Source: an uncultured Rivibacter sp.
GTDB lineage: Bacteria > Pseudomonadota > Gammaproteobacteria > Burkholderiales > Burkholderiaceae
DNA length: 41,096 nucleotides
NCBI GenBank assembly: GCA_946481025.1
Contig: CAMLNA010000022.1
Location: 1-41,096, forward strand
Reading direction: 5' to 3'
How positions within the stretch are numbered: the stretch's first letter is position 1; each line of letters opens with the position of its first letter. Below the pieces are notes generated by a model, which saw only the letters and a list, made by a program, of their open reading frames with translations, made no database searches and was not told the DNA's origin. Below are positions 18,782 through 26,615 of the stretch, piece after piece. The translations under genes were made by a program, and so were the position numbers.

Positions 18782-18846
18782 AGCGAGCAGCGCCCTCCCC
18801 CACACCAACACCCAAACACCCCAACACCACAGACGGAGACAACGAC

Positions 18847-19812
18847 ATGAACTGGAGAACCTCCCTTGCCGCCGCGCTGGCGCTCGCATTGCCGGCCCTT
18901 GCTTCGGCCACCGAGTTCCGCTCGGCCGACATCCACCCCGACGGCTACCCCACCGTCGAAGCCGTCAAGTTCATGGGCGAGCAGCTCAAGAAGCTGACCG
19001 GCGGCAAGCACTCGATCAACGTGTTCAACAACAGCAAGCTCGGCAACGAGAAGGACACGATCGAGCAGACCAAGCTCGGCGCCATCGCCATCGCGCGGGT
19101 CAACATCGCGCCGATGAACAACATCTGCCCGGCCACCATCGTGCCGACCATGCCCTTCCTGTTCCGCAGCACCGAGCACATGCGCAAGGTGCTCGATGGC
19201 CCGATCGGCGAGGAGATCCTGAAGAGCTGCGAGGCGCAGGGCTTCGTCGGACTGGCCTACTACGACAGCGGCGCCCGTTCCATCTACACGGTGAAGAAGC
19301 CGGTCAAGACGGTGGAAGACACCAAGGGCATGAAGATCCGCGTGCAGCAGTCGGACCTGTGGGTCGCGCTGATGGAGGCCATGGGCGCCAACGCCACGCC
19401 CATGCCCTTCGGCGAGGTCTACACCGCGCTGAAGACCGGCCTGGTGGACGCGGCCGAGAACAACTACCCGTCGTTCGAGAGCTCGCGCCACTTCGAGGTG
19501 GCCAAGTACTACTCGAAGACCGAGCACTCGATGGCGCCGGAGGTGCTGCTGTTCTCCAAGCGGGTGTGGGACGGCCTCTCGCCCGACGACCAGAAGGCGC
19601 TGCGCCAGGCCGCCAAGGACTCGGTGCCCTACATGCGCAAGCTGTGGGACGAACGCGAGGCCAAGTCGCTGGCCACGGTGAAGGCCGCCGGCGCCGAGAT
19701 CATCGAGGTGGACAAGGCCTCGTTCCGCAACGCGGTGAAGCCGGTGTACGTGAAGTTCCTGCGCGAGCCCAAGCTGCTCGACCTGGTCAAGCGCATCCAG
19801 GAAACGCAATAA
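18847..19812 (+). CDS. dctP: TRAP transporter solute-binding protein, uronate type
   Basis: Periplasmic DctP-family binding protein, 321 residues, signal peptide cleaved near ALASA-TEF. The conserved carboxylate-binding Arg lies in [10 protein letters not shown], and the family motif is [14 protein letters not shown]. The ATG has GGAGAC upstream. It heads a dctP-dctQ-dctM set directly after udh and the lactonase, so galacturonate or glucuronate is the likely ligand. A strong hairpin separates it from dctQ, a common way to make more binding protein than membrane subunits. Confidence 0.93.
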   Translation: MNWRTSLAAALALALPALASATEFRSADIHPDGYPTVEAVKFMGEQLKKLTGGKHSINVFNNSKLGNEKDTIEQTKLGAIAIARVNIAPMNNICPATIVPTMPFLFRSTEHMRKVLDGPIGEEILKSCEAQGFVGLAYYDSGARSIYTVKKPVKTVEDTKGMKIRVQQSDLWVALMEAMGANATPMPFGEVYTALKTGLVDAAENNYPSFESSRHFEVAKYYSKTEHSMAPEVLLFSKRVWDGLSPDDQKALRQAAKDSVPYMRKLWDEREAKSLATVKAAGAEIIEVDKASFRNAVKPVYVKFLREPKLLDLVKRIQETQ

Positions 19813-19823
19813 CCACCTGAGGG

Positions 19824-19850
19824 CGGCGCGCCCGGACAGCGGGCGCGCCG
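19824..19850 (+). other. Strong intercistronic hairpin between dctP and dctQ
   Basis: CGGCGCGCCCG pairs with CGGGCGCGCCG (11 bp) around GACAG. No T-run follows, so it probably protects the dctP 3' end. Its last G is part of the GGAG ribosome site of dctQ, so folding could also limit dctQ translation. Confidence 0.6.
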
Positions 19851-19860
19851 GAGTCTTCTT

Positions 19861-20349
19861 ATGTACACAAGAATCTGCGCCACGCTGGCGCGCTGGTGCA
19901 TGTGGGTCGGCGTGGTCGGCCTGGTGCTGCTGATCGTCGCCGTGGCGGTGCAGGTGTTCGGCCGCTACGTGCTCAACAGCACGCCCACCTGGGCCGAAAG
20001 CCTTGCGCTGCTGCTGGTGCTGTACGTCACGATGCTCGGCGTGGCCGCGGGCGTGCGCGACGCCGGCCACATCGGGCTCGAGTCCTTCCTCGTGCTGCTG
20101 CCGGAGAAACAGCGCCTGCGCTTCGAGATGCTGATCCATGTGCTGGTGGCCTGCTTCGGCGCGCTGATGGCCTGGTACTGCCTCATGCTCGGCATCTCGG
20201 TCATGGACTACAAGCTGCCCACCCTGGGCGTTTCCGAATCCCTGCGCTACTGGCCCGCGGCGATCGCGGGCGTCCTGATCGTGCTGTTTTCCATCGAACA
20301 TCTCATCGCGCTCGTGCAGGGCCGCACCGTGGAGCCCGCATGGCACTGA
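19861..20349 (+). CDS. dctQ: TRAP transporter small membrane subunit
   Basis: Four-helix DctQ subunit, 162 residues, with hydrophobic segments at about 10-33, 47-67, 90-112 and 128-150 and the usual QVFGRYVLNSTPTWAESLA stretch after the first helix. ATG 19861 has GGAG seven bases upstream. Overlaps dctM by 10 bp. Works with DctM to drive sodium-linked import of the ligand delivered by DctP. Confidence 0.94.
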   Translation: MYTRICATLARWCMWVGVVGLVLLIVAVAVQVFGRYVLNSTPTWAESLALLLVLYVTMLGVAAGVRDAGHIGLESFLVLLPEKQRLRFEMLIHVLVACFGALMAWYCLMLGISVMDYKLPTLGVSESLRYWPAAIAGVLIVLFSIEHLIALVQGRTVEPAWH

Positions 20350-21626
20350 CCCTGCTCAGCCTTTCCTTCCTCGCCTTCCTCGTGCTCGGGGTGCCGGTCG
20401 CGTTCTCGATCGGGCTGGCGGCCATCGTGGCCATCCTCTACGAGGGCCTGCCGCTGGAAGTGGTGTTCCAGCAGATGACCTCGGGCATGAACGCGTTCTC
20501 GTTCCTGGCCATCCCGTTCTTCATCTTCGCCGGCGAGCTGATGATGTACGGCGGCATCGCCGACCGCATCGTCGCCTTCGCCAAGAGCGTGGTGGGCCAC
20601 ATCCGCGGTGGGCTCGGCATGTCCAACGTGGTGGCCTGCACGCTGTTCGGCGGCGTGGCCGGCTCGCCGGTGGCCGACGTGTCGGCCATGGGCTCGGTGA
20701 TGATCCCGATGATGAAGCGCGAGGGCTATCACGCCGACTATGCGGTCAACGTGACGACCCATGCCGCGCTGGTGGGCGCCCTCATGCCGACCAGCCACAA
20801 CATGATCATCTACACGCTCGCCGCGGGCGGGAAGGTGTCGATCGCGGCACTCATCCTCGCGGGCCTGCTGCCTGCGGTGCTGCTCACGCTGTGCAACCTG
20901 GGCGCGGCCTACTACGTGGCCATCCAGCGCGGCTATCCGGCCGGCACCTTCCCGGGGTGGAGCATCGTGGCGCGCTCGCTGGCCGCCTCGCTGCCGGGCC
21001 TGTTCGTCGTGGTGGTGATCCTGGGCGGCATCCTCTCGGGCGTGTTCACCGCCACCGAGTCAGCCGCCATCGCGGTGATCTATGCGCTCGCGCTCACCGT
21101 GCTGGTGTACCGCTCGCTGAAGTGGGAGGACTTCCTCAAGGCCGCGGCCAAGGCGGTCAAGACCACCGGCGTGGTGCTGCTGCTCATCGGCGTGTCGGCC
21201 AGCTTCGGCTACCTCATCAGCCTGTACGGCGTGGCCGAGCTCACCGGCCGCATGCTGGGCGCGATGACCGACAACCCGTGGATGATCTTCCTGCTGGTCA
21301 ACATCATCCTGTTCCTGCTCGGCACCTTCCTGGACATGGCGGCGACCATCCTGATCTGCACGCCCATCTTCCTGCCGATCTGCATGCACTACGGCATGAG
21401 CGAGGTCCAGTTCGGGATCATGCTGCTGATCAACTGCGCACTCGGCCTCAACACCCCGCCGGTGGGCACGGTGCAGTTCATCGGCTGCGCGATCGGCGGC
21501 GTGTCGGTGGGCACGGTGATGCGCACCATCGCTCCGTTCTACGGGGCGCTGCTGCTGGCGCTGCTGCTGGTCACCTACGTGCCGGCATTCTCGATGTGGC
21601 TGCCCACCGTGGTATTGGCCAAGTGA
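20340..21626 (+). CDS. dctM: TRAP transporter large membrane subunit
   Basis: DctM-family channel subunit, 428 residues, with about 12 hydrophobic segments. Typical blocks are AIPFFIFAGELMMYGGIADRI, GGVAGSPVADVSAMGSVMIP and the C-terminal LGLNTPPVGTVQF. ATG 20340 overlaps the end of dctQ. The long frame upstream of it is the dctQ region read out of phase. Followed after 109 bp by a second solute-binding protein. Confidence 0.95.
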   Translation: MALTLLSLSFLAFLVLGVPVAFSIGLAAIVAILYEGLPLEVVFQQMTSGMNAFSFLAIPFFIFAGELMMYGGIADRIVAFAKSVVGHIRGGLGMSNVVACTLFGGVAGSPVADVSAMGSVMIPMMKREGYHADYAVNVTTHAALVGALMPTSHNMIIYTLAAGGKVSIAALILAGLLPAVLLTLCNLGAAYYVAIQRGYPAGTFPGWSIVARSLAASLPGLFVVVVILGGILSGVFTATESAAIAVIYALALTVLVYRSLKWEDFLKAAAKAVKTTGVVLLLIGVSASFGYLISLYGVAELTGRMLGAMTDNPWMIFLLVNIILFLLGTFLDMAATILICTPIFLPICMHYGMSEVQFGIMLLINCALGLNTPPVGTVQFIGCAIGGVSVGTVMRTIAPFYGALLLALLLVTYVPAFSMWLPTVVLAK

Positions 21627-21635
21627 CCTGAGTTC

Positions 21636-21656
21636 GCGCCGGCAAGATGCCGGCGC
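21636..21656. repeat. Perfect 9-bp hairpin with AGA loop (REP-like)
   Basis: The arms GCGCCGGCA and TGCCGGCGC flank AGA. It sits 10 bp after dctM with no T-tract. Short GC palindromes of this kind occur as REP-like intergenic elements in proteobacteria. It may separate dctM expression from that of the next binding-protein gene. Confidence 0.5.
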
Positions 21657-21735
21657 TGCCGCGCGACCTGCCTGCGCGCGGACGACCGCCCCGGCCCTGA
21701 CGGCCGTCGCTTCCGACAACGAGGAGGAGACTGCC

Positions 21736-22728
21736 GTGAAAAACCGTTCGCTGAGGGCGGCCTTGCTGGCCGCCACGTGGCTTGCCGCCGCCGCGCTCGC
21801 GCAGGCGCGCGAGCTCAAGGGCTGGAGCGTCCACCCGGACGACTACCCCGTCAACCTGGGCATGCAGCGTTTCGCCGACGCCGTGGGCCCGGCCACCAAG
21901 GGCCGGCATGCGGCCCGGGTCTACCCGAACTCGCAGCTGGCACCGCAGGGCGCGGTGCTGGAGAAGATCGCCTCCGGCGAGATCGACTTCGCCGAGATCG
22001 GCATCGTCGGCTACGGCGAAAAAGTGCCCGCGCTGCGCGTGCTCGGCACGCCCTACATGTTTCACGACAGCGCGCAGATGTTCGCGCTGCTCGACGGCAA
22101 GCTCGGCGACCTGCTGGCGGCCGAGCTCGAAAAGGCCGGCGTGGTGCTGCTGGGCTGGTACGACGGGGGCACGCGCAACTTCTACCACCGCAGCAAGCCG
22201 CTGCGCAGCCTGTCGAACTTCACCGGCGTGAAGCTGCGGGTCGGCAACACGAAAACGCACATCGAGATGGTCGACGCCTTGGGCGCCACCGCGGTGCCGC
22301 TGCCCTTCAAGGAGGTGTACGCGGCGCTCGAGCAGGGCCGGGTGGACGGCGCCGAGAACAACCTGCCGTCATATGAATCGACCGGCCACTACAAGCTGGC
22401 GCCCCACTACACCTTCACGCAGCACCTCGTCTCGCCGGAGATGCTCGTCATGAGCAGGAAGACCTGGAACGAGCTGTCCGCTGCCGAGCAGGCACTGCTG
22501 CTGGCGGCCGGGCGCGACTCGGCGCGTTTCATGCGGGAAGAATGGAACCGGCGCCTGAAGGAGATCCAGGCCCGGCTCGAGAAGCAGGGCGTGAAGTTCC
22601 ACACCGGCACCGACTACGGGCCTTTCGTGCGGCGCATGAGGTCCATCTACGAGCCGCTGTGGGCGGCCAAGGACCCGGTGAGCGTGCAGGCGCTGGCGAT
22701 GATCCTCAATGCGATGGCCGGGCGCTGA
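21736..22728 (+). CDS. Second TRAP solute-binding protein
   Basis: DctP-family binding protein of 330 residues, starting at GTG 21736 with a strong GAGGAGGAGA ribosome site and a signal peptide (LAAAALAQA-REL). It carries KLRVGNTKTHIEMVDALGATAVPLPFKEVYAALEQG in several blocks and GRVDGAENNLPSYE, the same motifs as the first DctP but with clearly diverged sequence. There is no second dctQM pair in the window, so either both proteins feed one channel with different ligands or this one serves a membrane pair elsewhere. Confidence 0.9.
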   Translation: MKNRSLRAALLAATWLAAAALAQARELKGWSVHPDDYPVNLGMQRFADAVGPATKGRHAARVYPNSQLAPQGAVLEKIASGEIDFAEIGIVGYGEKVPALRVLGTPYMFHDSAQMFALLDGKLGDLLAAELEKAGVVLLGWYDGGTRNFYHRSKPLRSLSNFTGVKLRVGNTKTHIEMVDALGATAVPLPFKEVYAALEQGRVDGAENNLPSYESTGHYKLAPHYTFTQHLVSPEMLVMSRKTWNELSAAEQALLLAAGRDSARFMREEWNRRLKEIQARLEKQGVKFHTGTDYGPFVRRMRSIYEPLWAAKDPVSVQALAMILNAMAGR

Positions 22729-22771
22729 CCCGCGCCCGGCCTCCTTGCTGTAAACGCTACAGGCCGGCCCG

Positions 22772-22930
22772 CTACAACCTGCCCATGAGGAACAGCACGA
22801 GCAGCACGACCAGCACCAGGGCCAGGCCGCCGCTTGGGTAGTAACCCCAGGAGCTGCTGTAAGGCCAGGTGGGCAGTGCGCCGACGACCAGCAGCACCAG
22901 CACGATCAAGAGCAAGGTGGTGAGCGACAT
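22772..22930 (-). CDS. DUF3309 small membrane peptide
   Basis: A 52-residue peptide with two hydrophobic stretches (MSLTTLLLIVLVLLVVGALP and LALVLVVLLVLFLMG) around a WPYSSSWGYYPSGG middle, the DUF3309 pattern. ATG 22930 has an AAAGGA ribosome site. Function unknown. It diverges from ku, and a -24/-12-like element lies in the gap in its orientation. The frame extends far upstream as a long shadow across ku, which is not coding. Confidence 0.85.
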   Translation of the reverse strand: MSLTTLLLIVLVLLVVGALPTWPYSSSWGYYPSGGLALVLVVLLVLFLMGRL

Positions 22931-22983
22931 GGGGAGTCCTTTCTTCGCGGGTTGACGCCTGCGCTCCTTCCGCTGCGTCGCAG

Positions 22984-22997
22984 GCAACGTGCCTGCC
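22984..22997 (-). promoter_or_regulatory. Sigma-54-like promoter for the DUF3309 gene
   Basis: The minus strand reads GGCAGG-CACG-TTGC, one mismatch to GGCACG-N4-TTGC. Predicted start is about 12 bases on, near 22972, giving a leader of about 42 nt. It is back to back with the ku element, and the CCTGCC/GGCAGG dyad between them is an alternative explanation for part of the match. Confidence 0.45.
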
Positions 22998-23002
22998 CGG
23001 CA

Positions 23003-23016
23003 GGAACGGCAATTGC
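23003..23016 (+). promoter_or_regulatory. Sigma-54-like promoter for ku
   Basis: GGAACG-GCAA-TTGC has one mismatch to the -24/-12 consensus, with the invariant GG (23003-23004) and GC (23015-23016) at correct spacing. The predicted start near 23028 leaves about 26 nt to the ku ATG, containing its AGGAGG site. Confidence 0.55.
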
Positions 23017-23053
23017 GCTGTGCAGTGGAGACATCCGCTACAGGAGGCAACAC

Positions 23054-23989
23054 ATGCCGCGTGCGCTGTGGAAAGGCGCCATCACCTTCGGGCTGGTGCA
23101 CATCCCGGTCGGGCTGTACCCCGCCGCCCGCGAGCACAGCATCGACTTCGACTGGCTCGACCGCCGCTCGATGAAGCCGGTGGGCTACAAGCGCGTCAAC
23201 AAGGCCACCGGCCGCGAGGTCTCGAAGGACGACATCGTGCGCGGCCTCGAGGTCGACGAAGGCCGCTACGTGGTGCTGTCGGACGACGAGATCCGCGCCG
23301 CCAACTCGGCCGCCACCCAGGCGGTGGAGATCCAGGCCTTCATCGACGCGGGCGAGGTATCGCCGGTGTATTTCGAGCGGCCCTACGTGCTGGCGCCCGC
23401 CGCACGGGGCGAGAAGGTCTACCGGCTGCTGCGCGACGCGCTGAAGAAGAAGCGGCGGGTGGGCATCGCGCAGGTGGTCATCCAGTCGAAGCAGCACCTC
23501 GCGGCGCTGATCCCGATGGGCGATGCGCTGGTGCTCAACACGCTGCGCTGGGCCGACGAGCTGCGCTCGCTCGACGACATCCCGCTGCCCCGCGGCAGCG
23601 GCGGCAGGAAGGACATGCCGAGCGAGCGCGAGCTGCAGATGGCCGAGCAGCTCGTCGACGACATGAGCGCGAAATGGCGGCCTGAGCAGTACGAGGACCA
23701 CTTCAAGGACGACATCATGGCGCTGGTGCAGCGCAAGCTGAAGGAAGGCAAGGCGAAGCGCGTCGAGCCCTTGCCCGCAGCCGCGGCAGAAGAAGCGGCC
23801 GGCGCCGAGATCATCGACCTCACCGAGCTGCTCAAGCGCAGCCTGGGCGGCAAGGGTGAACCGAAGGCCGCGGGCGCCTCGGAGGAAGAAGCGCCGCGCA
23901 AGAAGGCGCGCCGCAGCGCCGCCCCGCGCAAGAAGGCAGCACCAGCAGCCGCGACACCCAAGCCGGCCGCCCGCCGCGCCCGCGCCTGA
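23054..23989 (+). CDS. ku: Bacterial Ku, non-homologous end joining
   Basis: DNA-end-binding homodimer that recruits LigD in end joining. 311 residues: the Ku core begins MPRALWKGAITFGLVHIPVGLYPA and continues through YKRVNKATGREV, IDAGEVSPVYFERPYVLAP and DMPSERELQMAEQLVDDM. The last ~45 residues are a Lys/Arg/Ala-rich tail (KKARR...PRKK...ARRARA), as in Ku proteins that bind DNA internally as well as at ends. ATG 23054 has AGGAGG seven bases upstream. It precedes a LigD-type polymerase gene by 12 bp, so the two form an operon. Confidence 0.96.
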   Translation: MPRALWKGAITFGLVHIPVGLYPAAREHSIDFDWLDRRSMKPVGYKRVNKATGREVSKDDIVRGLEVDEGRYVVLSDDEIRAANSAATQAVEIQAFIDAGEVSPVYFERPYVLAPAARGEKVYRLLRDALKKKRRVGIAQVVIQSKQHLAALIPMGDALVLNTLRWADELRSLDDIPLPRGSGGRKDMPSERELQMAEQLVDDMSAKWRPEQYEDHFKDDIMALVQRKLKEGKAKRVEPLPAAAAEEAAGAEIIDLTELLKRSLGGKGEPKAAGASEEEAPRKKARRSAAPRKKAAPAAATPKPAARRARA

Positions 23990-24001
23990 CGAAAGAACAC
24001 C

Positions 24002-25003
24002 ATGGCAAGCCGGCAGCACGCCACCACGCCCGCCGTGCGAGGCGTGCGCATCACCCACCCGGACCGGGTGATCGATGCCGCCTCGGGCGCCACCAAGCTG
24101 GAACTCGCGCGCTACTACGAGGGCGTGGCGGCTCACGCGCTGCCGCACTTGAAGGGCCGGCCGGTCGCGCTGGTGCGGGCGCCCGACGGGGTGGAGGGCG
24201 AGCTCTTCTTCCAGAAGCACCTGCAGCAGCTTTCGATACCCAGGCTGCGCGAGCTGGATGTGGCGCTCGACCCGGGCCATGCGCCGCTCATGGTGATCGA
24301 CAACGCGACGGCGCTCGCGGGCGCCGCGCAGATGGGCACGGTGGAGCTGCACACCTGGAATGCGGTGCACACCTCGATCGAGAAGCCCGACCGCGTGGTG
24401 TTCGACCTCGACCCGGGTGCCGGGCTTCCGTGGGCCCGCATGGTCGAGGCTGCCGAGCTCACCAGGACGCTGCTCGACGAGCTGGGCCTGGTGAGCTTCC
24501 TGAAGACCAGCGGCGGCAAGGGACTGCACGTGGTGGTGCCGCTGGTGCGACGCCACACCTGGGAGCAGGCCAAGGCCTTCGTCAAGGCGGTGGCCCAGCA
24601 CATGGCGTCCACGCTGCCCCAGCGGTTTTCGGCCAAGGCCGGCCCGCGCAATCGTGTCGGCAAGGTGTTCGTCGACTACCTGCGCAACAGCCGCGGCGCC
24701 ACGTCGGTGGCGGCCTTTTCAGTACGCGCCCGGCCGATGCTGCCGGTGTCGGTGCCGATCGCCTGGGAGGAGCTGGTCGAGCTGCGTGCCGCGAACCAGT
24801 GGAACATCCGCAACCTCGCGCGGCGGCTGCGCGACCTCGAGGGCAGCGACCCGTGGGCCGGCTACGCGAGAACCCGGCAGACCCTGCACGAGGCGCTGCG
24901 CCACCTGGGCGTCGACGAAGGCGCAGCAGCCGGTGCGGCTCCTAAGCGTGCCGCCGGCGCTTCTCCACCGCCGGCAGCCGCATCATCTGGCGGTACTTGG
25001 TGA
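24002..25003 (+). CDS. Stand-alone LigD-type polymerase/primase domain
   Basis: Primase-polymerase of the archaeo-eukaryotic fold that fills gaps during end joining. The 333-residue protein is only the polymerase module: metal ligands Asp135 and Asp137 (VVFDLDPG) and Asp225 (VFVDYLRNSRGATSVAAFSVR). The spacing between the second and third Asp (88) equals that of Pseudomonas LigD (Asp671 to Asp759, from memory). SGGKGLHVVVPL supplies the nucleotide-binding region. There is no ligase and no 3'-phosphoesterase domain, unlike multidomain LigD. Its last 62 bp overlap the 3' end of the convergent rpoN gene, and the final Ala/Ser/Pro-rich residues look unstructured. Confidence 0.92.
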   Translation: MASRQHATTPAVRGVRITHPDRVIDAASGATKLELARYYEGVAAHALPHLKGRPVALVRAPDGVEGELFFQKHLQQLSIPRLRELDVALDPGHAPLMVIDNATALAGAAQMGTVELHTWNAVHTSIEKPDRVVFDLDPGAGLPWARMVEAAELTRTLLDELGLVSFLKTSGGKGLHVVVPLVRRHTWEQAKAFVKAVAQHMASTLPQRFSAKAGPRNRVGKVFVDYLRNSRGATSVAAFSVRARPMLPVSVPIAWEELVELRAANQWNIRNLARRLRDLEGSDPWAGYARTRQTLHEALRHLGVDEGAAAGAAPKRAAGASPPPAAASSGGTW

Positions 25004-26369
25004 CGGTGCGGCGCGCCACGTTGAGGCCCTGGCGCGCGAGCTGGCGTGCGATCTGGGCATCGGACACCGGGTCGGCCGCGTCCTCGGCCTCGATCATTTC
25101 GCGGATCACGCTGCGGATCGCTGTGGCCGAACAGGCCCCGCCGCTGGCCGTGGGCAGCGCACGCGAGAAGAAGTACTTCAGCTCGAACACACCCAGCGGC
25201 GTGGACATGTACTTGTTGTTCGTGACGCGCGACACCGTGGACTCGTGCAGCCCCAGCTCCTGCGCGATCTCGCGCAGGCCCAAGGGCTTCATCGCCAGCG
25301 CGCCGTATTCGAAGAAATTGAGCTGGTGCCGGATGATGGCGTTGGCCACGTCGAGGATGGTGGTGAAGCGCTGCTCCACGTTGCGCAGCGTCCAGCGCGC
25401 TTCCTGGAGGTGCGCGGCCAGCGCCGAATGGCTGGAGTCCCGGTACTTCTGGAACAGCTCCGCGTAGGCCTGGTTGAGCTTGACCTTGGGCACCACGTCG
25501 GGGTTGAGCGCAGCGATCCAATGCCCGCCCTTGCCGCGCCGCACGATCACGTCCGGCGTGACATAGCGGGTGTCGGCAGAACCGAAGCGCCAGCCGGGCC
25601 GCGGGTCGAGATGGCGGATGCGCTCGCACAGCCCCTCGACCTGCGCGACGCTGCAGCCCAGCGCCTGCGCCATGTGAGGCACGTCGCGCATGGCCAACCG
25701 CTCGAGCTGCTCGTTGACGATGCGGCAGGCAAGCTGGCGCTCCGCGGGGTCTTCGAACTGGCGCAGCTGCAGCAACAGGCATTCGCGCACATCGCGCGCG
25801 GCCACGCCGCTGGGGTCGAGCGACTGCACCAGCTTCAACGCGACGTTGAGTTCGTCGAGTTCGAGGGGCGGCGACAGCTCGGCCACCTCGGCGAGGTCCT
25901 GCAGGCTCACCCGCAGGTAGCCGTCGTCGTCGAGCGCTTCGATCACCAGCCCCACCAGCGCCCGGTCGCGCTGCGACAGGGGCATCACGCTGGTCTGGCC
26001 GTGCAGGTGCTGCCGCAGGGACACGTCGGCCGCCATCATGTCCATGAGGTCGGTGTCGCCTGAAGACGCTGCCGGCGCGAGGCGGGCTTCGCCGCGCCCG
26101 GCCCACAGGCCGCGCTCCTCCAGCGGCTCGAAGCTCTCGGGGCTGGCCGTCGAAGGCACCTCAGGCTCGGCCGCCGGCTGCTGCGCCGCCTCCAGGGCCG
26201 GCGAACGCGTTTCGCTGTCCTCTTCGAGGAAGGGGTTGTTGCCGACCGCCTGGCGCACTTCCTGCGCGAAGTCGAGCGAAGAAAGCTGCAGAAGGCGAAC
26301 CGCCTGCTGCAACCTCGGTGTGAGCGTCTGATGCTGCTTCTGTTCAGCACGCAGCGTCTGTGCTTGCAT
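24942..26369 (-). CDS. rpoN: RNA polymerase sigma-54 factor
   Basis: Sigma factor for -24/-12 promoters, 475 residues. Region I is the Gln/Leu-rich activator-contact segment (LRAEQKQHQTLTPRLQQAVRLLQLSS in part), region II is acidic and variable, then the core-binding domain, the helix-turn-helix (LGLHESTVSRVTNNKYMSTP) and the RpoN box ARRTVTKYRQ near the C-terminus. ATG 26369 has AGGAGAAGG upstream. The usual neighbours of the housekeeping gene (lptB upstream, hpf and ptsN downstream) are absent, so this is probably a second rpoN. Its own upstream region holds a perfect -24/-12 match, and a sigma-54 activator gene lies 8 kb away. Confidence 0.96.
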   Translation of the reverse strand: MQAQTLRAEQKQHQTLTPRLQQAVRLLQLSSLDFAQEVRQAVGNNPFLEEDSETRSPALEAAQQPAAEPEVPSTASPESFEPLEERGLWAGRGEARLAPAASSGDTDLMDMMAADVSLRQHLHGQTSVMPLSQRDRALVGLVIEALDDDGYLRVSLQDLAEVAELSPPLELDELNVALKLVQSLDPSGVAARDVRECLLLQLRQFEDPAERQLACRIVNEQLERLAMRDVPHMAQALGCSVAQVEGLCERIRHLDPRPGWRFGSADTRYVTPDVIVRRGKGGHWIAALNPDVVPKVKLNQAYAELFQKYRDSSHSALAAHLQEARWTLRNVEQRFTTILDVANAIIRHQLNFFEYGALAMKPLGLREIAQELGLHESTVSRVTNNKYMSTPLGVFELKYFFSRALPTASGGACSATAIRSVIREMIEAEDAADPVSDAQIARQLARQGLNVARRTVTKYRQMMRLPAVEKRRRHA

Positions 26370-26449
26370 TCCTTCTCCTGCGAGATTCCACGATTCCCGC
26401 GCCCCGGACCGCCCGTTGGGCCGCCTCCCCGCACAGTGGGTTGCTTAAC

Positions 26450-26463
26450 GCAACACCCGTGCC
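26450..26463 (-). promoter_or_regulatory. Sigma-54 promoter upstream of rpoN
   Basis: The minus strand reads GGCACG-GGTG-TTGC, a perfect match to the core consensus. Predicted start near 26438, leader about 69 nt. The GTTGC/GCAAC dyad across 26440-26454 overlaps its -12 region. Confidence 0.7.
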
Positions 26464-26504
26464 GGGCTCGCGGCAGGAGCCACTTGTATCGCCGTGCTTC
26501 AGTA

Positions 26505-26528
26505 CCGCATGCGGATCACCGCATACGG
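26505..26528. repeat. Long dyad upstream of rpoN (possible activator site or RNA-element remnant)
   Basis: Two related 10-mers, CCGCATGCGG and CCGCATACGG, lie 4 bp apart. Each is a near palindrome, and together they fold into a 10-bp stem. On the minus strand the single mismatch becomes a G-T pair. It is 67-90 bp upstream of the predicted rpoN start, the range of enhancer sites. The minus-strand GCCGTATGCGG...CCGCATGCGGTA also recalls a hairpin in group II introns. Otherwise the 246-bp gap 26370-26615 has only the promoter and a small CTTGC-G-GCAAG dyad (26601-26611). Confidence 0.35.
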
Positions 26529-26615
26529 CTGCGCATTACGTGGGTTTTGGGTAGGCAATCAAGCGACAAGCAGGCTCGATCCCATGCAAAGAAGCGATCG
26601 CTTGCGGCAAGAAGT

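Noticed and set aside
24654..26063. 469-codon plus-strand frame over rpoN
   Set aside because: Antisense of rpoN; Arg/His/Leu-rich and without any domain pattern.
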